Shown: positions 37,198 through 46,793, counted from the stretch's first letter. The stretch: DNA of 64,000 bases from Actinospica robiniae DSM 44927 (GCF_000504285.1 NZ_KI632511.1:5143372-5207371); one strand, 5' to 3'. Notes: generated from the sequence alone by a model not told the origin. Made by a program: numbers and translations.

Positions 37198-37851
37198 TCA
37201 GGCCACCCCGATGAGGTGGTCGACGCCGAGGACCGGGAAGGGCTCACGAGGGGCCAGGCGGACGGCTACGACGTCGATGCGGATGGCGGCGGGCGGCGGG
37301 GCCGGGGAGGCGCCGGACGGGGCGACGAAGCTCGTCGCGGCGCGGATGAGGGCGGGCAGGCCGCCGACCGCGGGGCGCCAGACGCTGTGGTGGCGGTCGT
37401 GCTCCCTGAGCCAGACGACCGCGAGCCTGCGCAGCCTGGCCGCCTTCTCCGGGGTGACCGCCTCGGCGGGGTGGGCCAGCCGGCCGCCCGTCCGCGCCTT
37501 GACCTCGCAGATCACGAGCGTGCCGCGGTAGCGCAGGACGAGGTCGAGCTCGCCGGGCACCTCGCCGTCCGGACTGCGCCAGTTCCGGTCCAGCACCCGG
37601 TAGCCGCGCTGACGGAGGTAGCCCGCGGCTACCTGCTCGCCTCGGCGGCCGACGCGTCGGGGACGGCTCTCGTCGGCGGGATGGACCGGATGGGCCTGAT
37701 GGACCGGCGGGGCGTCCACGGAGTGACCACCGCCGCCCCACCCGGCGCCGGCGCCGGCGCCGCCCGGCCTCGCCCGCTGCTCCTCGGAGCCAGCGGCCCG
37801 CGACCGCCCGGGCTCGCGCCCACGGCCTTGCGCCCACCCCCACATCGACAT
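37198..37851 (-). CDS. UPF0102/YraN-family putative nuclease
   Basis: A 217-residue protein with a YraN-type core from about residue 66: RRGEQVAAGYLRQRGYRVLD then NWRSPDGEVPGELDLV, LVICEVKART. The Glu-x-Asp-Leu and E-V-K residues form the predicted PD-(D/E)XK nuclease site. The first ~65 residues are a Gly/Arg/Pro-rich extension absent from standard YraN proteins. The ATG at 37851 has GAGAGG upstream, supporting the long form. It precedes comM and dprA, the usual order. Confidence 0.85.
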   Translation of the reverse strand: MSMWGWAQGRGREPGRSRAAGSEEQRARPGGAGAGAGWGGGGHSVDAPPVHQAHPVHPADESRPRRVGRRGEQVAAGYLRQRGYRVLDRNWRSPDGEVPGELDLVLRYRGTLVICEVKARTGGRLAHPAEAVTPEKAARLRRLAVVWLREHDRHHSVWRPAVGGLPALIRAATSFVAPSGASPAPPPAAIRIDVVAVRLAPREPFPVLGVDHLIGVA

Positions 37852-38001
37852 ACGCCCGCCCGCCCTCTCTGGTCCGTTTCCAGCTCACGGATCCAGAGTG
37901 CGTCCGATTCGTCGCTCTATGTCGGGCTTTTCAGGACATTCTTGGCAAACGTCGCAGATGAAGGTGCCCGCCGTCAGCTTTCGCCGCTCGCGGCCGGACA
38001 C

Positions 38002-38310
38002 TCACTCCGTGGGCACCTCGAGGTCCGGCTTGGCGAGCTCCTCGACGTTCACGTCCTTGAACGTGACCACGCGGACGTTCTTGACGAACCGGGCCGGGCG
38101 GTACATGTCCCAGACCCAGGCGTCCGCCATGGTCACCTCGAAGTACACCTCGCCGTCCGCGGACCTGGCCTCGAGCTCGACCTGGTTGGTCAGGTAGAAC
38201 CGCCGCTCGGTCTCCACGACGTATCGGAACAGGCCGACGACGTCGCGGTACTCCCGGTAGAGCTGCAGCTCCATCTCGGTCTCGTACTTCTCGAGGTCTT
38301 CCGCGCTCAT
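38002..38310 (-). CDS. DUF2469 conserved actinobacterial protein
   Basis: A 102-residue protein nearly invariant in actinobacteria (MSAEDLEKYETEMELQLYRE..., VTMADAWVWDMYRPARFVKN). Its function is unknown. The ATG overlaps the rnhB stop by 4 bp (ATGA) and GGGGAG sits upstream, so the start is firm. In Mycobacterium tuberculosis the homologue also follows rnhB and lepB. Confidence 0.93.
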   Translation of the reverse strand: MSAEDLEKYETEMELQLYREYRDVVGLFRYVVETERRFYLTNQVELEARSADGEVYFEVTMADAWVWDMYRPARFVKNVRVVTFKDVNVEELAKPDLEVPTE

Positions 38311-39116
38311 GTACGCGCTCCCCACTGGGTATCGGGCAGGTCGAGCAGGAGATCGCCCTGCGCCGGACGGTCCGGTGCTTGCGTCCCGCCTCCATTGTCA
38401 CCCACCGGGCGACCCGGCACGTTGGCATAGGAAAGACGATGTTCGGGGCAGGGTCCGTGCAGGTCGAGGGCCTGTTGGTGGGTGGCGGTGGCGTAGCCCT
38501 TGTGCTCCGCGAAGCCGTAGAGCGGCCAGGTCTCGCCCAGGGCCGTCATCAGCCGGTCGCGGGTGACCTTCGCCAGGATCGAGGCGGCCGAGATCGCGGC
38601 GACCAGGCGGTCGCCCTTCACCACCGCCTGGCCTGGCACGCCGAGGGCGGGCACGGCGAAGCCGTCGATCAGGGCGAGGGCGGGGCGCAGGCCCAGGCCG
38701 GCCACGGCCTCGCGCAGCGCCCGGTAGTTCGCCTCCTGCACGCCGATCCGGTCCACCTCGGCCGCGGGCACGATCGCCACCGCCCAGGCCTCGGCCAGCT
38801 CGACGATCTCGGTGTAGAGCTGCTCCCTGCGCTTCTCGGTGACCAGCTTCGAGTCGCCCAGGTTGGGCAGCCGCAGCTTGGGCGGGAGCACGGCCGCGCC
38901 GGCCACGAGCGGGCCGGCGCAGGCCCCGCGGCCGGCCTCGTCCGCGCCGGCCACCGGCAGGACGCCGGCCGCCGCGAGGGCCTCGCCGTACGCGTACAGA
39001 TCCCGACCGTCGCCGAGACGCGGCGGTTCGGGACCGTCGAACAGCGGACTCGGCGCTCCGGCCGGTTCGGGCCGAGGCGTCCGCCGCCTATGCTGCTCCG
39101 GGACTACCGACACCAC
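38307..39116 (-). CDS. rnhB: Ribonuclease HII
   Basis: A 269-residue RNase HII that removes ribonucleotides from DNA. The acidic active site is visible as GADEAGRGACAGP (about 55-67), with further motifs PNLGDSKLV and ASILAKVTRDR. N- and C-terminal tails of about 45 and 30 residues extend the core. It lies 6 bp downstream of the first signal peptidase gene and overlaps the DUF2469 gene. Confidence 0.95.
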   Translation of the reverse strand: MVSVVPEQHRRRTPRPEPAGAPSPLFDGPEPPRLGDGRDLYAYGEALAAAGVLPVAGADEAGRGACAGPLVAGAAVLPPKLRLPNLGDSKLVTEKRREQLYTEIVELAEAWAVAIVPAAEVDRIGVQEANYRALREAVAGLGLRPALALIDGFAVPALGVPGQAVVKGDRLVAAISAASILAKVTRDRLMTALGETWPLYGFAEHKGYATATHQQALDLHGPCPEHRLSYANVPGRPVGDNGGGTQAPDRPAQGDLLLDLPDTQWGART

Positions 39117-39122
39117 CTCAGA

Positions 39123-40148
39123 TTAACTGGTGGCGGACCGCTTCGCCGCCGAGCGTCGGCGCTTTCCGCGGCGGGCCAGGAACGGCAGGCCGCCGACGAA
39201 CGCCGCGCCGGGCACGAGCCCCGGGGCCGCGAGCGCGGAGAAGCCGGTCTGTTTGAACGTGCTGGGGATCGGCAGGGTCTTCCAGTGGCTGATCGGCCAG
39301 ACCACCACGTCCGCCCGGCCGACCACGTTGGCCACCGGGACCAGGCCGTGGTTCTCGTCCTGGTGGCGCCGCGAGTCCAGCGAGACGCTGCGGTGGTCGC
39401 CCATCACCCACAGGTAGCCCGGCGGGATGGTGATGGCGAAGGGCTTGTCCCAGCCGGCGTTGGGGGTGTCGCCCGGGTAGAGGTACGAGCTCTCGCTCAG
39501 CGGGATGCCGTTGACCGTGATCTGGCCCGACGGGGTGCAGCACACCACTTCGTCGCCGCCGACGCCGATGACCCGCTTGATCAGGTCGCCCTCGTCGGCC
39601 GGCAGCAGGCCGACCCAGGTCAGCGTGCTCTTGAGCCAGTTGCTGCTGGTGGGGGTGCCCTCGTCGCCGAGCCAGTCGCCCGGGTCCTTGAACACCACGA
39701 CCTCGCCACGGCTGGGCTCGCTGCCGAGCCACTGGGCCGCCCGGTTCACCAGCACCCGGTCGCCAGGCTCCAGGGTGGCCTGCATCGACCCGCTGGGGAT
39801 GTAGAACGCCTGGACCAGGAAGGTCTTGATCAGGAAGGCCAGCACCAGGGCGAAGACGACCAGGAACGGCAGCTCCACCAGGAACGGCCGCGGGGTCTTC
39901 GGGAACAGGAAGCGCCAGAGGACCGCCAACGGGAAGACGATCCAGCCGAGCACGCTGGTCGGCCGGCGGGTGCCGCCGTGCTTTCCCTGCTCGCCGCCGG
40001 ATTCGCCGCCTTCCCCGCCGCCGGGCTCGGGGCCCGCGCCGTTCTCGCTCTCGGACGCGGCGTACGCGAAGGACGAGGATCCGGCGCCATCCCCCTCGTC
40101 CGGGTCGAAGGCCTCCGACAGCCCGGTCTCCGGTCTCTCCACGGTCAT
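39123..40148 (-). CDS. lepB: Signal peptidase I (first copy)
   Basis: A 341-residue type I signal peptidase. A disordered acidic, Gly-rich N-terminus of about 65 residues precedes two membrane segments (about 69-85 and 93-112). The catalytic Ser lies in IPSGSMQ, the general-base Lys in DLIKRVIGVGGD, and the MGDHR box follows. A C-terminal membrane anchor (SALAAPGLVPGAAFVGGLPF) is typical of Streptomyces Sip enzymes. It cleaves signal peptides of Sec and Tat substrates outside the membrane. Confidence 0.94.
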   Translation of the reverse strand: MTVERPETGLSEAFDPDEGDGAGSSSFAYAASESENGAGPEPGGGEGGESGGEQGKHGGTRRPTSVLGWIVFPLAVLWRFLFPKTPRPFLVELPFLVVFALVLAFLIKTFLVQAFYIPSGSMQATLEPGDRVLVNRAAQWLGSEPSRGEVVVFKDPGDWLGDEGTPTSSNWLKSTLTWVGLLPADEGDLIKRVIGVGGDEVVCCTPSGQITVNGIPLSESSYLYPGDTPNAGWDKPFAITIPPGYLWVMGDHRSVSLDSRRHQDENHGLVPVANVVGRADVVVWPISHWKTLPIPSTFKQTGFSALAAPGLVPGAAFVGGLPFLARRGKRRRSAAKRSATS

Positions 40149-40228
40149 CGCGCTTCCCTCATCCAGGTCGTCGTGCGCCCATCGGGCGCCGTCCTCATTG
40201 TCGCCGTACTCGGTTCACACACCGTCAG

Positions 40229-41134
40229 TCACGCTTTCTCCGCGTCCGTCCCATCGGCAGTCACATCCTGTGCGCGGCTGCGTCTTCGGCGCAGCCGGCG
40301 TGCGGTGCGACCGCCGGCCAGGCGCAGCGGGATCGCGCCGAGCAGCGCGGCCGCGGGCACGGAGCCGGTCGGCACAGTGGAGAGCACGGTCAGACCCTCC
40401 TGCTGAAAGGTAGCCGGAATCCCGAGCCCTCCGGCGCGACTTGGCGGCCAAATCAACACGAACGCGTGACCCACGACGTCACTGATAGGAACCATTCCGC
40501 CGAATTTGTCGTGGACGTGGTACCTCGAGTCGGCGGAATCGGCGCGGTTGTCCCCCATGACCCAGATGAACCCGGCCTTCACCCGCACGTCGAAGGGCAT
40601 GGTCGAGGGGACGGCTCCGGGGAAGATGTAACCGGTCTCGCTCAGGGCGACGCCGTTGACGGTGATCCGGCCCTGCTTGTCGCAGCACTTGACCTCGTCC
40701 CCGGGGACGCCGATGACCCGCTTGATCAGGTCGTGCTCGTTGCTCGAGGGCAGCAGGCCGACGAAGGTGAAGGTGTCGGTGACCCAGCGCACGGCGAAGT
40801 CGGAGCTGGGCGGGGTCGGGCTGTCGTCCAGCCAGCCGCCGGGATCGTTGAACACGACCACCTCGCCGCGCTGCGGCTGCGCGCCGAACCAGGGGGAGAA
40901 CTTGTTCACGAGCACCCGGTCCCCGGGCATGATCGTGTTCTCCATCGAGGGCGAGGGGATGTAGAACGCCTGGACCACGAAGGTCTTGATGCCGAGGGCC
41001 AGGACGAGGGCGATGGCGAGCAGCAGCGGCACCTCGCGCCAGAGCTTGATCGGTTTGAGCCGGCGCCGGCGTCCCTTGACCGGGGCGGCCGGGGGCGCCT
41101 CTCTGCGCCGTTGCCCTCTCGCCACCCGGTCCAT
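40229..41134 (-). CDS. Signal peptidase I (second copy)
   Basis: A 301-residue type I signal peptidase, paralogous to the gene that follows it. The catalytic Ser is in IPSPSMEN, the Lys in DLIKRVIGVPGDE, and the MGDNRADSADSR box is complete. It lacks the long acidic N-terminus of its partner but keeps a C-terminal hydrophobic anchor. Streptomyces carry up to four such genes in tandem at this locus; here there are two. The gap to rplS contains a terminator, so it has its own promoter or depends on read-through. Confidence 0.94.
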   Translation of the reverse strand: MDRVARGQRRREAPPAAPVKGRRRRLKPIKLWREVPLLLAIALVLALGIKTFVVQAFYIPSPSMENTIMPGDRVLVNKFSPWFGAQPQRGEVVVFNDPGGWLDDSPTPPSSDFAVRWVTDTFTFVGLLPSSNEHDLIKRVIGVPGDEVKCCDKQGRITVNGVALSETGYIFPGAVPSTMPFDVRVKAGFIWVMGDNRADSADSRYHVHDKFGGMVPISDVVGHAFVLIWPPSRAGGLGIPATFQQEGLTVLSTVPTGSVPAAALLGAIPLRLAGGRTARRLRRRRSRAQDVTADGTDAEKA

Positions 41135-41250
41135 CCTCCAGTCGCCCGGCCTGAATGACCGTCTCGCGCCGCTGCCGTCGCGGCAGATTACTACGCCGTC
41201 TGATCACCGCGCTGCCCCCTCGGGCGAGCGGGCAAACCGGGGAACGACGC

Positions 41251-41288
41251 CGCCCCCGGTACCTTGGCTTTCCAAGGTACCGGGGGCG
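41251..41288 (-). terminator. Hairpin terminator downstream of rplS
   Basis: A perfect 17-bp inverted repeat (arms 41251-41267 and 41272-41288, loop CTTT) starts 29 bases beyond the rplS stop. It separates the rpsP-to-rplS operon from the signal peptidase genes. Confidence 0.85.
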
Positions 41289-41317
41289 CCTGAAGACGGA
41301 CTGCGCCGGAGCGGGAA

Positions 41318-41671
41318 CTACCGGTTGTAGTCGACCTTCTCCTTGATCTTCGCCTTCTTGCCGCGCAGGTCGCGCAGGTAGTACAGCTTGGCGCGACGCA
41401 CGTCACCGCGGGTGACGACCTCGATCTTCTCGAAGATCGGGGAGTGCACCGGGAAGGTGCGCTCGACACCCACGCCGAAGCTGATCTTGCGGACGGTGAA
41501 GGTCTCGCGCACGCCGTCGCCCTGGCGGCGGATGGTTACGCCCTTGAACTGCTGGATCCGGGACCGGTTGCCTTCGACGACCTTCACGTGGACGTTGACG
41601 GTGTCGCCGGGGCGGAAGTCGGGGACGTCGGAGCGCAGCGACTTGGCGTCGAGCTCTGCGAGCTTGTGCAT
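41318..41671 (-). CDS. rplS: 50S ribosomal protein L19
   Basis: A 117-residue L19 ([19 protein letters not shown] start; [29 protein letters not shown] end). The ATG at 41671 has GAGGAG close upstream; an upstream frame extension of 7 codons is not needed. It ends the conserved rpsP-khpA-rimM-trmD-rplS order, about 195 bp after trmD. Confidence 0.97.
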   Translation of the reverse strand: MHKLAELDAKSLRSDVPDFRPGDTVNVHVKVVEGNRSRIQQFKGVTIRRQGDGVRETFTVRKISFGVGVERTFPVHSPIFEKIEVVTRGDVRRAKLYYLRDLRGKKAKIKEKVDYNR

Positions 41672-41865
41672 GTTTCTCCTCGTACGTGCCACAGGTCACG
41701 CACGGATGAATGGGCGGATTTCAGCAGTGGCCGCCGTCCGGACCGGGCCGCTCCCCCTGTGGCAGGGGCAGGCGCCAACGGTCGACGGCACACCGGCTAC
41801 CCAGTCTCGCACGGGCGCGCGTGTTTTCAGAAATCAGCCCGACGCGCCGACCGTGGCGGCGGATC

Positions 41866-42645
41866 TCAGTCCTGGCGCGGGTTCCAGCCGAGCGCGTCGA
41901 GGGCGGCCCGGTCCTTCTTGTCCAGGGTGCCCGGGTCGAGGGCGGCGAGCAGATCGGGGCGGTGCGCGGCGGTACGGGCCAGAGCCTGGTCCCGCCGCCA
42001 GCGGGCGACGGCGCCGTGGTTGCCGGAGGTGAGCACCTCGGGCACCGGGCGGCCGCGCCACTCGGCCGGCTTGGTGTAGACCGGGCCCTCGAGCAGTCCG
42101 GCCATCGCGCCCTCGGCGAACGAGTCGTCGCGGGCTGATTCGGCGTTGCCCAGGACACCGGGCAGCAGCCGGGCCACGGCCTCCACGATCACCAGGACCG
42201 CGGCCTCGCCGCCGGCCAGGACGTAGTCGCCGATGGACAGCTCCTCCACCGCCATGGTCTCGGCCGCCGCGTCGATCACGCGCCGGTCGATGCCCTCGTA
42301 GCGGCCGCAGGCGAACACGAGGTGGCCGCGGGCGGCCAGCTCGGCCGCCTTGGCCTGGGTGAACGGGCGGCCGCTGGGGGTGGGCACGACGAGTGTGGGC
42401 GGGGTGGCGACGTCGTCCGCGGCGGTGACCGCGTCGAGGGCCAGCGCCCACGGCTCGGCTTTCATGACCATGCCGGGGCCGCCGCCGTACGGGGTGTCGT
42501 CCACGGTGCGGTGGACGTCGTAGGTCCACTGCCGCAGGTCGTGCGTGCGCACCTCGAGCAGGCCGCGGTCGGCCGCCTTGCCGAGCAGGGAGACCCGCAG
42601 CGGCTCGAGGTACTCGGGGAAGATGGTGATGACGTCGATGCGCAT
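41866..42645 (-). CDS. trmD: tRNA (guanine37-N1)-methyltransferase
   Basis: A 259-residue SPOUT-family enzyme that methylates G37 of tRNAs to prevent frameshifting. The start MRIDVITIFPEYLEPLRVSL, the PYGGGPGMVMK loop and the knot motif YEGIDRRVID are diagnostic, followed by SIGDYVLAGGEAAVLV. It lies 12 bp after rimM. Confidence 0.97.
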   Translation of the reverse strand: MRIDVITIFPEYLEPLRVSLLGKAADRGLLEVRTHDLRQWTYDVHRTVDDTPYGGGPGMVMKAEPWALALDAVTAADDVATPPTLVVPTPSGRPFTQAKAAELAARGHLVFACGRYEGIDRRVIDAAAETMAVEELSIGDYVLAGGEAAVLVIVEAVARLLPGVLGNAESARDDSFAEGAMAGLLEGPVYTKPAEWRGRPVPEVLTSGNHGAVARWRRDQALARTAAHRPDLLAALDPGTLDKKDRAALDALGWNPRQD

Positions 42646-42657
42646 GCGCGGGGGTGA

Positions 42658-43242
42658 TCAGTCCTCTTCGGGCGCCGCGGGGGCGGGCTCCGACAGCTCG
42701 AGCAGGCCCTCGGGCGGGTCGGCGATCACGAGGCCGCGCTCGAGGTCGACTTCGGGCACGAATTCCTCGATGAAGGGCAGCAGCAGCTCGCCGCCGTCGG
42801 GGCGGCGGATGGAGAACAGGTCCTGGGCCGGGCCGTGGATCATCTGCTCGACCACGCCGAGCTCCTCGCCCTGCACCGTACGCACGGCCAGGCCTTCGAG
42901 CTGGTGGTCGTAGTACTCGTCCGGGTCGTCCGGCAGCTCGTCCGGGTCGACCTCGGCCACGAGCATCGTGTTGCGCAGGGCCTCGGCGCCGTTGCGGTCG
43001 TGCACGCCCTCGAACGAGAGCACCAGCCGGCCGCCCTGCACCCGGCCGCGGCTGACGGTCAGCGGACCGCGGGCGGCGGGTTCGGTGAGCAGCTCGGCAC
43101 CGGCGGCGAAGCGCAGGTCCGGGTCGTCGGTGCGCACCTCGACGGTGACCTCGCCCTTGACGCCGTGGGCCTTGCCGATACGCCCGACGACGAGTCGCAG
43201 CAGCTCGCGCGACTCGTCGTCGGTTTCGTGCGGGGTGGGCAT
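42658..43242 (-). CDS. rimM: Ribosome maturation factor RimM
   Basis: A 194-residue factor for 16S 3'-domain assembly, binding S19. The N-terminal motif [18 protein letters not shown] and the C-terminal PRC-barrel ([37 protein letters not shown]) are present. The ATG at 43242 is preferred; a TTG at 43248 overlapping the khpA stop is the alternative. Confidence 0.95.
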   Translation of the reverse strand: MPTPHETDDESRELLRLVVGRIGKAHGVKGEVTVEVRTDDPDLRFAAGAELLTEPAARGPLTVSRGRVQGGRLVLSFEGVHDRNGAEALRNTMLVAEVDPDELPDDPDEYYDHQLEGLAVRTVQGEELGVVEQMIHGPAQDLFSIRRPDGGELLLPFIEEFVPEVDLERGLVIADPPEGLLELSEPAPAAPEED

Positions 43243-43244
43243 GC

Positions 43245-43484
43245 TCAACGCAACCCGGGCGCTTCGACGAGGTCGATGCGCACGGCGCGGCCCCCGAGGG
43301 CGTGGATCACGGTCCGCAGCGCGTTGGCGGTGCGACCCTGACGGCCGATCACCTTGCCGAGATCCTCGGGGTGCACGCGCACCTCGAGGATCCGGCCGCG
43401 GCGCAGCGTGCGGTCGCGGACGCTGACCTCGTCGGGGTGTTCGACGATGCCCTTCACCAGGTGTTCGAGGGCCTCTTCGAGCAT
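43245..43484 (-). CDS. khpA: KH-domain RNA-binding protein KhpA
   Basis: A 79-residue KH-domain protein. The GxxG loop is visible in [13 protein letters not shown], which binds single-stranded RNA. In other Gram-positives KhpA pairs with KhpB to regulate RNA and cell-wall growth. It sits 2 bp after rpsP, its standard place. Confidence 0.95.
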   Translation of the reverse strand: MLEEALEHLVKGIVEHPDEVSVRDRTLRRGRILEVRVHPEDLGKVIGRQGRTANALRTVIHALGGRAVRIDLVEAPGLR

Positions 43485-43486
43485 GC

Positions 43487-43942
43487 TCAGGCCTCGGTGG
43501 TCTCGGCGGCCGGGGTCTCGGCGGGGGTCTCCGCCTCGGCCTTCGGCGCGTCAGCCTTCTTCTCGGTCTTCTTCTTCGGCGACGCGGCCGGCTTCGGCTC
43601 GGACTCGGCCTCCTTGGCGGCGGCCTCGAACAGCGCCTTCTTGTCCGCCTTCGGAGCCGCGACCTTCATCGGCGCCGGGGCGGGCAGGCCCTTGAACTTC
43701 TGCCAGTCGCCGGAGACCTTGAGGATCGCCACGACCGACTCGGTCGGCTGCGCGCCGACGCCCAGCCAGTACTGCGCCCGGTCGCTGTTGACCTCGATGA
43801 AGGACGGGTCCTCCTTCGGGTGGTACTTGCCGATCTCCTCGATCGCGCGACCGTCACGCTTGGTGCGGGCGTCGGCGACGACGATGCGGTACTGGGGGGT
43901 GCGGATCTTGCCCAGGCGCTTCAGCTTGATCTTGACTGCCAC
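43487..43942 (-). CDS. rpsP: 30S ribosomal protein S16 with Lys/Ala-rich tail
   Basis: A 151-residue S16. The core ([20 protein letters not shown] to about residue 85) is standard. The last ~55 residues form a Lys/Glu/Ala/Pro-rich tail, common in actinobacteria but at the long end. The GTG at 43942 fits the invariant (M)AVKIKL start and has AGGAGA 11 bases upstream. It heads the rpsP-khpA-rimM-trmD-rplS operon. Upstream, a CATAAT on the minus strand near 44085 is a weak -10 candidate. Confidence 0.96.
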   Translation of the reverse strand: MAVKIKLKRLGKIRTPQYRIVVADARTKRDGRAIEEIGKYHPKEDPSFIEVNSDRAQYWLGVGAQPTESVVAILKVSGDWQKFKGLPAPAPMKVAAPKADKKALFEAAAKEAESEPKPAASPKKKTEKKADAPKAEAETPAETPAAETTEA

Positions 43943-44147
43943 GGGAGTGGAATCTCCTGAATTCTGATACGGGTGGACCGGCGGGAACGGTGCGTGGGGA
44001 TTGCTCCGACTCGCCCGCCCGAAGGACACGGACGCCCGACGGAGAGAGGGGCCGAGGGGTGCCGAGTGCTCAGCCGCCTATTATGCCAGACGTGAGCAGC
44101 GGTTCCGTCCGCCCGGGGCGAATCGGCCGCCGCTCACGCGAGCGGGC

Positions 44148-45689
44148 TCAGCCGAGCATCTTCTTGAACTCGTCCGGCAGTTCGAAGTTCTGCGGCACCT
44201 CGGGGGCGGCGGCGCCGTTCGCGGCGCGCTCGGCCTTCGCGGCCTCGTCCGCCTTGCGCTTGGCCGGGTTGCCCGAGCGGGACTTGTTCTTCTGCCGCGC
44301 GGCCTGGGCGTTGGCCTTGGCCTTCGCGCTCATCCGACGGCCGCCGCCGGCGCCGAAGCCGGGCATGCCGGGCAGGCCGGGAATGCCGCCGCGGCCCATC
44401 GACTTCATCATCTTCTGCGCCTCGGCGAAGCGCTCGAGCAGGTTGTTGACGGCCGAGACGTGCACGCCGGAGCCCTTGGCGATACGGGCGCGGCGGGAGC
44501 CGTTGAGGATCTTCGGGTCGCGCCGCTCCTGCGGGGTCATCGAGCGGATCATGGCCTGGACCCGGTCGATCTCGCGGTCGTCGACCTGGGCGAGCTGCTG
44601 CTTCATCTCGCCCATGCCCGGGAGCATGCCCATGATCTTGGAGAGCGACCCCATCTTGCGGATCTGCTCCATCTGGGACAGGAAGTCGTCCAGCGTGAAG
44701 CCGTCCCCGCCCATGAGCTTGCGGGCCATCTCCTCGGCCTGCTGGGCGTCGAACGCCTTCTCGGCCGTCTCGATCAGGGTGAGCACGTCGCCCATGCCCA
44801 GGATGCGCGAGGCCATCCGGTCCGGGTGGAAGACGTCGAAGTCATCGAGCTTCTCGCCGTTGGAGGCGAACATGACCTGGCGGCCGGTCAGCTGGGCCAC
44901 CGACAGGGCCGCGCCGCCGCGGGCGTCGCCGTCGAGCTTGGTGAGCACCACGCCGTCGAAGCCGACGCCGTCGAGGAAGGCCTGGGCGGTGGTGACCGCG
45001 TCCTGGCCGATCATCGCGTCGAGGACGAACAGGATCTCCTGCGGGCCGACCGCGTCGCGGATGTCGGCGGCCTGCCGCATCAGCTCGTCGTCGATGCCGA
45101 GGCGGCCCGCGGTGTCGATGACGACCACGTCGTGCATCTTGGAGTGGGCGAAGTCGATCGAGGACTTGGCCACGGCGACCGGGTCGCCCACGCCGTTGCC
45201 CGGCTCGGGCGCGTAGACGGCGACCCCGGCGCGCTCGCCGACCACCTGGAGCTGGGTGACCGCGTTGGGGCGCTGCAGGTCGGCGGCGACCAGCACCGGG
45301 GCGTGGCCCTGGGCCTTGAGCCAGCGGCCGAGCTTGCCGGCCAGGGTGGTCTTGCCGGAGCCCTGCAGACCCGCCAGCATGATCACGGTCGGGGGCTGCT
45401 TGGCGAAGCGCAGCCGCCGGGTCTCGCCGCCGAGGATGCCGATGAGCTCCTCGTTGACGATCTTGATGACCTGCTGGGCCGGGTTCAGCGCCTGGGAGAC
45501 CTCCGCGCCCATGGCCCGCTGCTTGACCGCGGCGATGAACGGGCGCACCGCGGCGAGCGCGACGTCCGCCTCGAGCAGCGCGATCCGAATCTCCCGGCAG
45601 GTGGTGTCGATGTCCTCTTCGGACAACCGGCCCTTCGTGCGCAGGGATTTGAAGGTCGCTGCCAGGCGGTCGGAAAGCGTGTCGAACAC
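44148..45689 (-). CDS. ffh: Signal recognition particle protein Ffh (SRP54)
   Basis: A 513-residue SRP GTPase. N domain (MFDTLSDRLAATFKSLRTKG), G domain with GLQGSGKTTL, DTAGRL and TKLDGDARGG, then the Met-rich M domain (DFLSQMEQIRKMG...MKSMGRGG) with a Gly/Pro/Met tail. It binds signal sequences and docks with FtsY, also encoded in this window. The conserved order puts it just upstream of rpsP. Confidence 0.97.
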   Translation of the reverse strand: MFDTLSDRLAATFKSLRTKGRLSEEDIDTTCREIRIALLEADVALAAVRPFIAAVKQRAMGAEVSQALNPAQQVIKIVNEELIGILGGETRRLRFAKQPPTVIMLAGLQGSGKTTLAGKLGRWLKAQGHAPVLVAADLQRPNAVTQLQVVGERAGVAVYAPEPGNGVGDPVAVAKSSIDFAHSKMHDVVVIDTAGRLGIDDELMRQAADIRDAVGPQEILFVLDAMIGQDAVTTAQAFLDGVGFDGVVLTKLDGDARGGAALSVAQLTGRQVMFASNGEKLDDFDVFHPDRMASRILGMGDVLTLIETAEKAFDAQQAEEMARKLMGGDGFTLDDFLSQMEQIRKMGSLSKIMGMLPGMGEMKQQLAQVDDREIDRVQAMIRSMTPQERRDPKILNGSRRARIAKGSGVHVSAVNNLLERFAEAQKMMKSMGRGGIPGLPGMPGFGAGGGRRMSAKAKANAQAARQKNKSRSGNPAKRKADEAAKAERAANGAAAPEVPQNFELPDEFKKMLG

Positions 45690-45818
45690 GGCGGCGTCAG
45701 TCCTCAGTAGTCAGGTACGGGAAGCTGGTTTCCCGTCCAGGGTAACCGTTGCGCCCGGGATGTCGGTGGGCTCGCCTATCGTGAGAGTCAGTCAACTTCA
45801 GAAAGGGTCGGTCGGCAG

Positions 45819-46712
45819 ATGGCTACCAACCGTTTCCCCGGCACGTGCAAGACCTGCGGCCAGCAGGTTCCGGCCGAGGCGGGCGAGCTGCGCAAGGAGC
45901 AGGGTTCCTGGGTGGTCTACCACGCCGCATGCCTGCCGCCGGCCGGGCCGGGCTGGCATACGGGCCTGCTCGGATCGTACGACTGCGAGACCACCGGGCG
46001 CGACCCCCTCGAGGCGCGGCTGGTCTCGGCCTCGTTCGTCACCAGCGACGGGGCGCGGCACGACTTCCTGGTCGACCCCGGGATCGAGATCCCGCCGGAG
46101 ACCACGGCCGTGCACGGCATCACCACCGAGTACGCCCGGGAGCACGGGTCCGCGCCGGCCGAGGCACTGGATCAGATCGCCGAGCTGCTCGCCGCGCACC
46201 TGGCCGCCGGGCGGCCGCTGGTGGTGTTCAACGCGCCCTACGACCTGACCCTGCTCGAGGTCGAGCTGGAGCGGCACGCGCTGCGCTCGCTGGCCGACCG
46301 GGTGGGCCGGATCGCGCCGGTGATCGATCCGCTGGTGATCGACAAGGCGGTGGACCGCTTCCGCAAGGGCAAGCGGAACCTCGAGTCGCAGTGCGCCCAC
46401 TACGGCGTGCAGATCGAGGGGGCGCACGACGCGGCGGTGGACGCGGTGGCCGCACTGGAGGTGGCCAAGGCGCTGGCCGAGCGCTACCCGGAGATCGGGC
46501 AATCGTCGCTGGCCGACCTGCACCAGCGGCAGGAGGAGTGGAAGGAAGCCTCGGAACGGGACTTCGCGGCCTACCGGCAGCGCCGCGGCGAGGAGTACGT
46601 GGCCGAGCCGGGGTGGCCGGTGCGGCTGCGGACGCCGGTGCCGCGCCAAGTCGAGCGTGAGGCGGCACCGGCCGTCGAGCCGCTGCCGGAAGCGCCCGGG
46701 GCGCTGTTCTAG
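45819..46712 (+). CDS. DnaQ-like DEDDh 3'-5' exonuclease with N-terminal Cys motif
   Basis: A 297-residue protein. Residues 9-38 hold C-x2-C...H-x2-C (GTCKTCGQ; YHAAC), a likely zinc-binding knuckle not found in DnaQ proper. The exonuclease domain follows with YDCETTG (DxE), FNAPYDLTLLE and HDAAVDA (H-x4-D). Such stand-alone enzymes trim DNA or RNA 3' ends; the substrate is unknown. AAGGG lies about 11 bases before the ATG. It is divergent from ffh and converges on glnD across the parS pair. Confidence 0.88.
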   Translation: MATNRFPGTCKTCGQQVPAEAGELRKEQGSWVVYHAACLPPAGPGWHTGLLGSYDCETTGRDPLEARLVSASFVTSDGARHDFLVDPGIEIPPETTAVHGITTEYAREHGSAPAEALDQIAELLAAHLAAGRPLVVFNAPYDLTLLEVELERHALRSLADRVGRIAPVIDPLVIDKAVDRFRKGKRNLESQCAHYGVQIEGAHDAAVDAVAALEVAKALAERYPEIGQSSLADLHQRQEEWKEASERDFAAYRQRRGEEYVAEPGWPVRLRTPVPRQVEREAAPAVEPLPEAPGALF

Positions 46713-46757
46713 CCGTTTCACGCTCGGTCCGGGCGGTGTTCCACGCTCGTCGGCCGA

Positions 46758-46773
46758 TGTTCCACGTGGAACA
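46758..46773. promoter_or_regulatory. parS-type ParB-binding site, copy 1
   Basis: TGTTCCACGTGGAACA is a perfect 16-bp palindrome identical to a known functional form of the bacterial centromere parS and two symmetric positions away from TGTTTCACGTGAAACA. It is flanked by A and T, extending symmetry to 18 bp. It lies between the 3' ends of two convergent genes, which argues against a promoter operator. Confidence 0.8.
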
Positions 46774-46793
46774 TCATGCATCGGTACGCATAA

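Noticed and set aside
44130-44145. Hairpin CCGCTC-ACGC-GAGCGG as an ffh terminator
   Set aside because: The stem has only 6 bp and no T-rich tail; it is too weak in GC-rich DNA.
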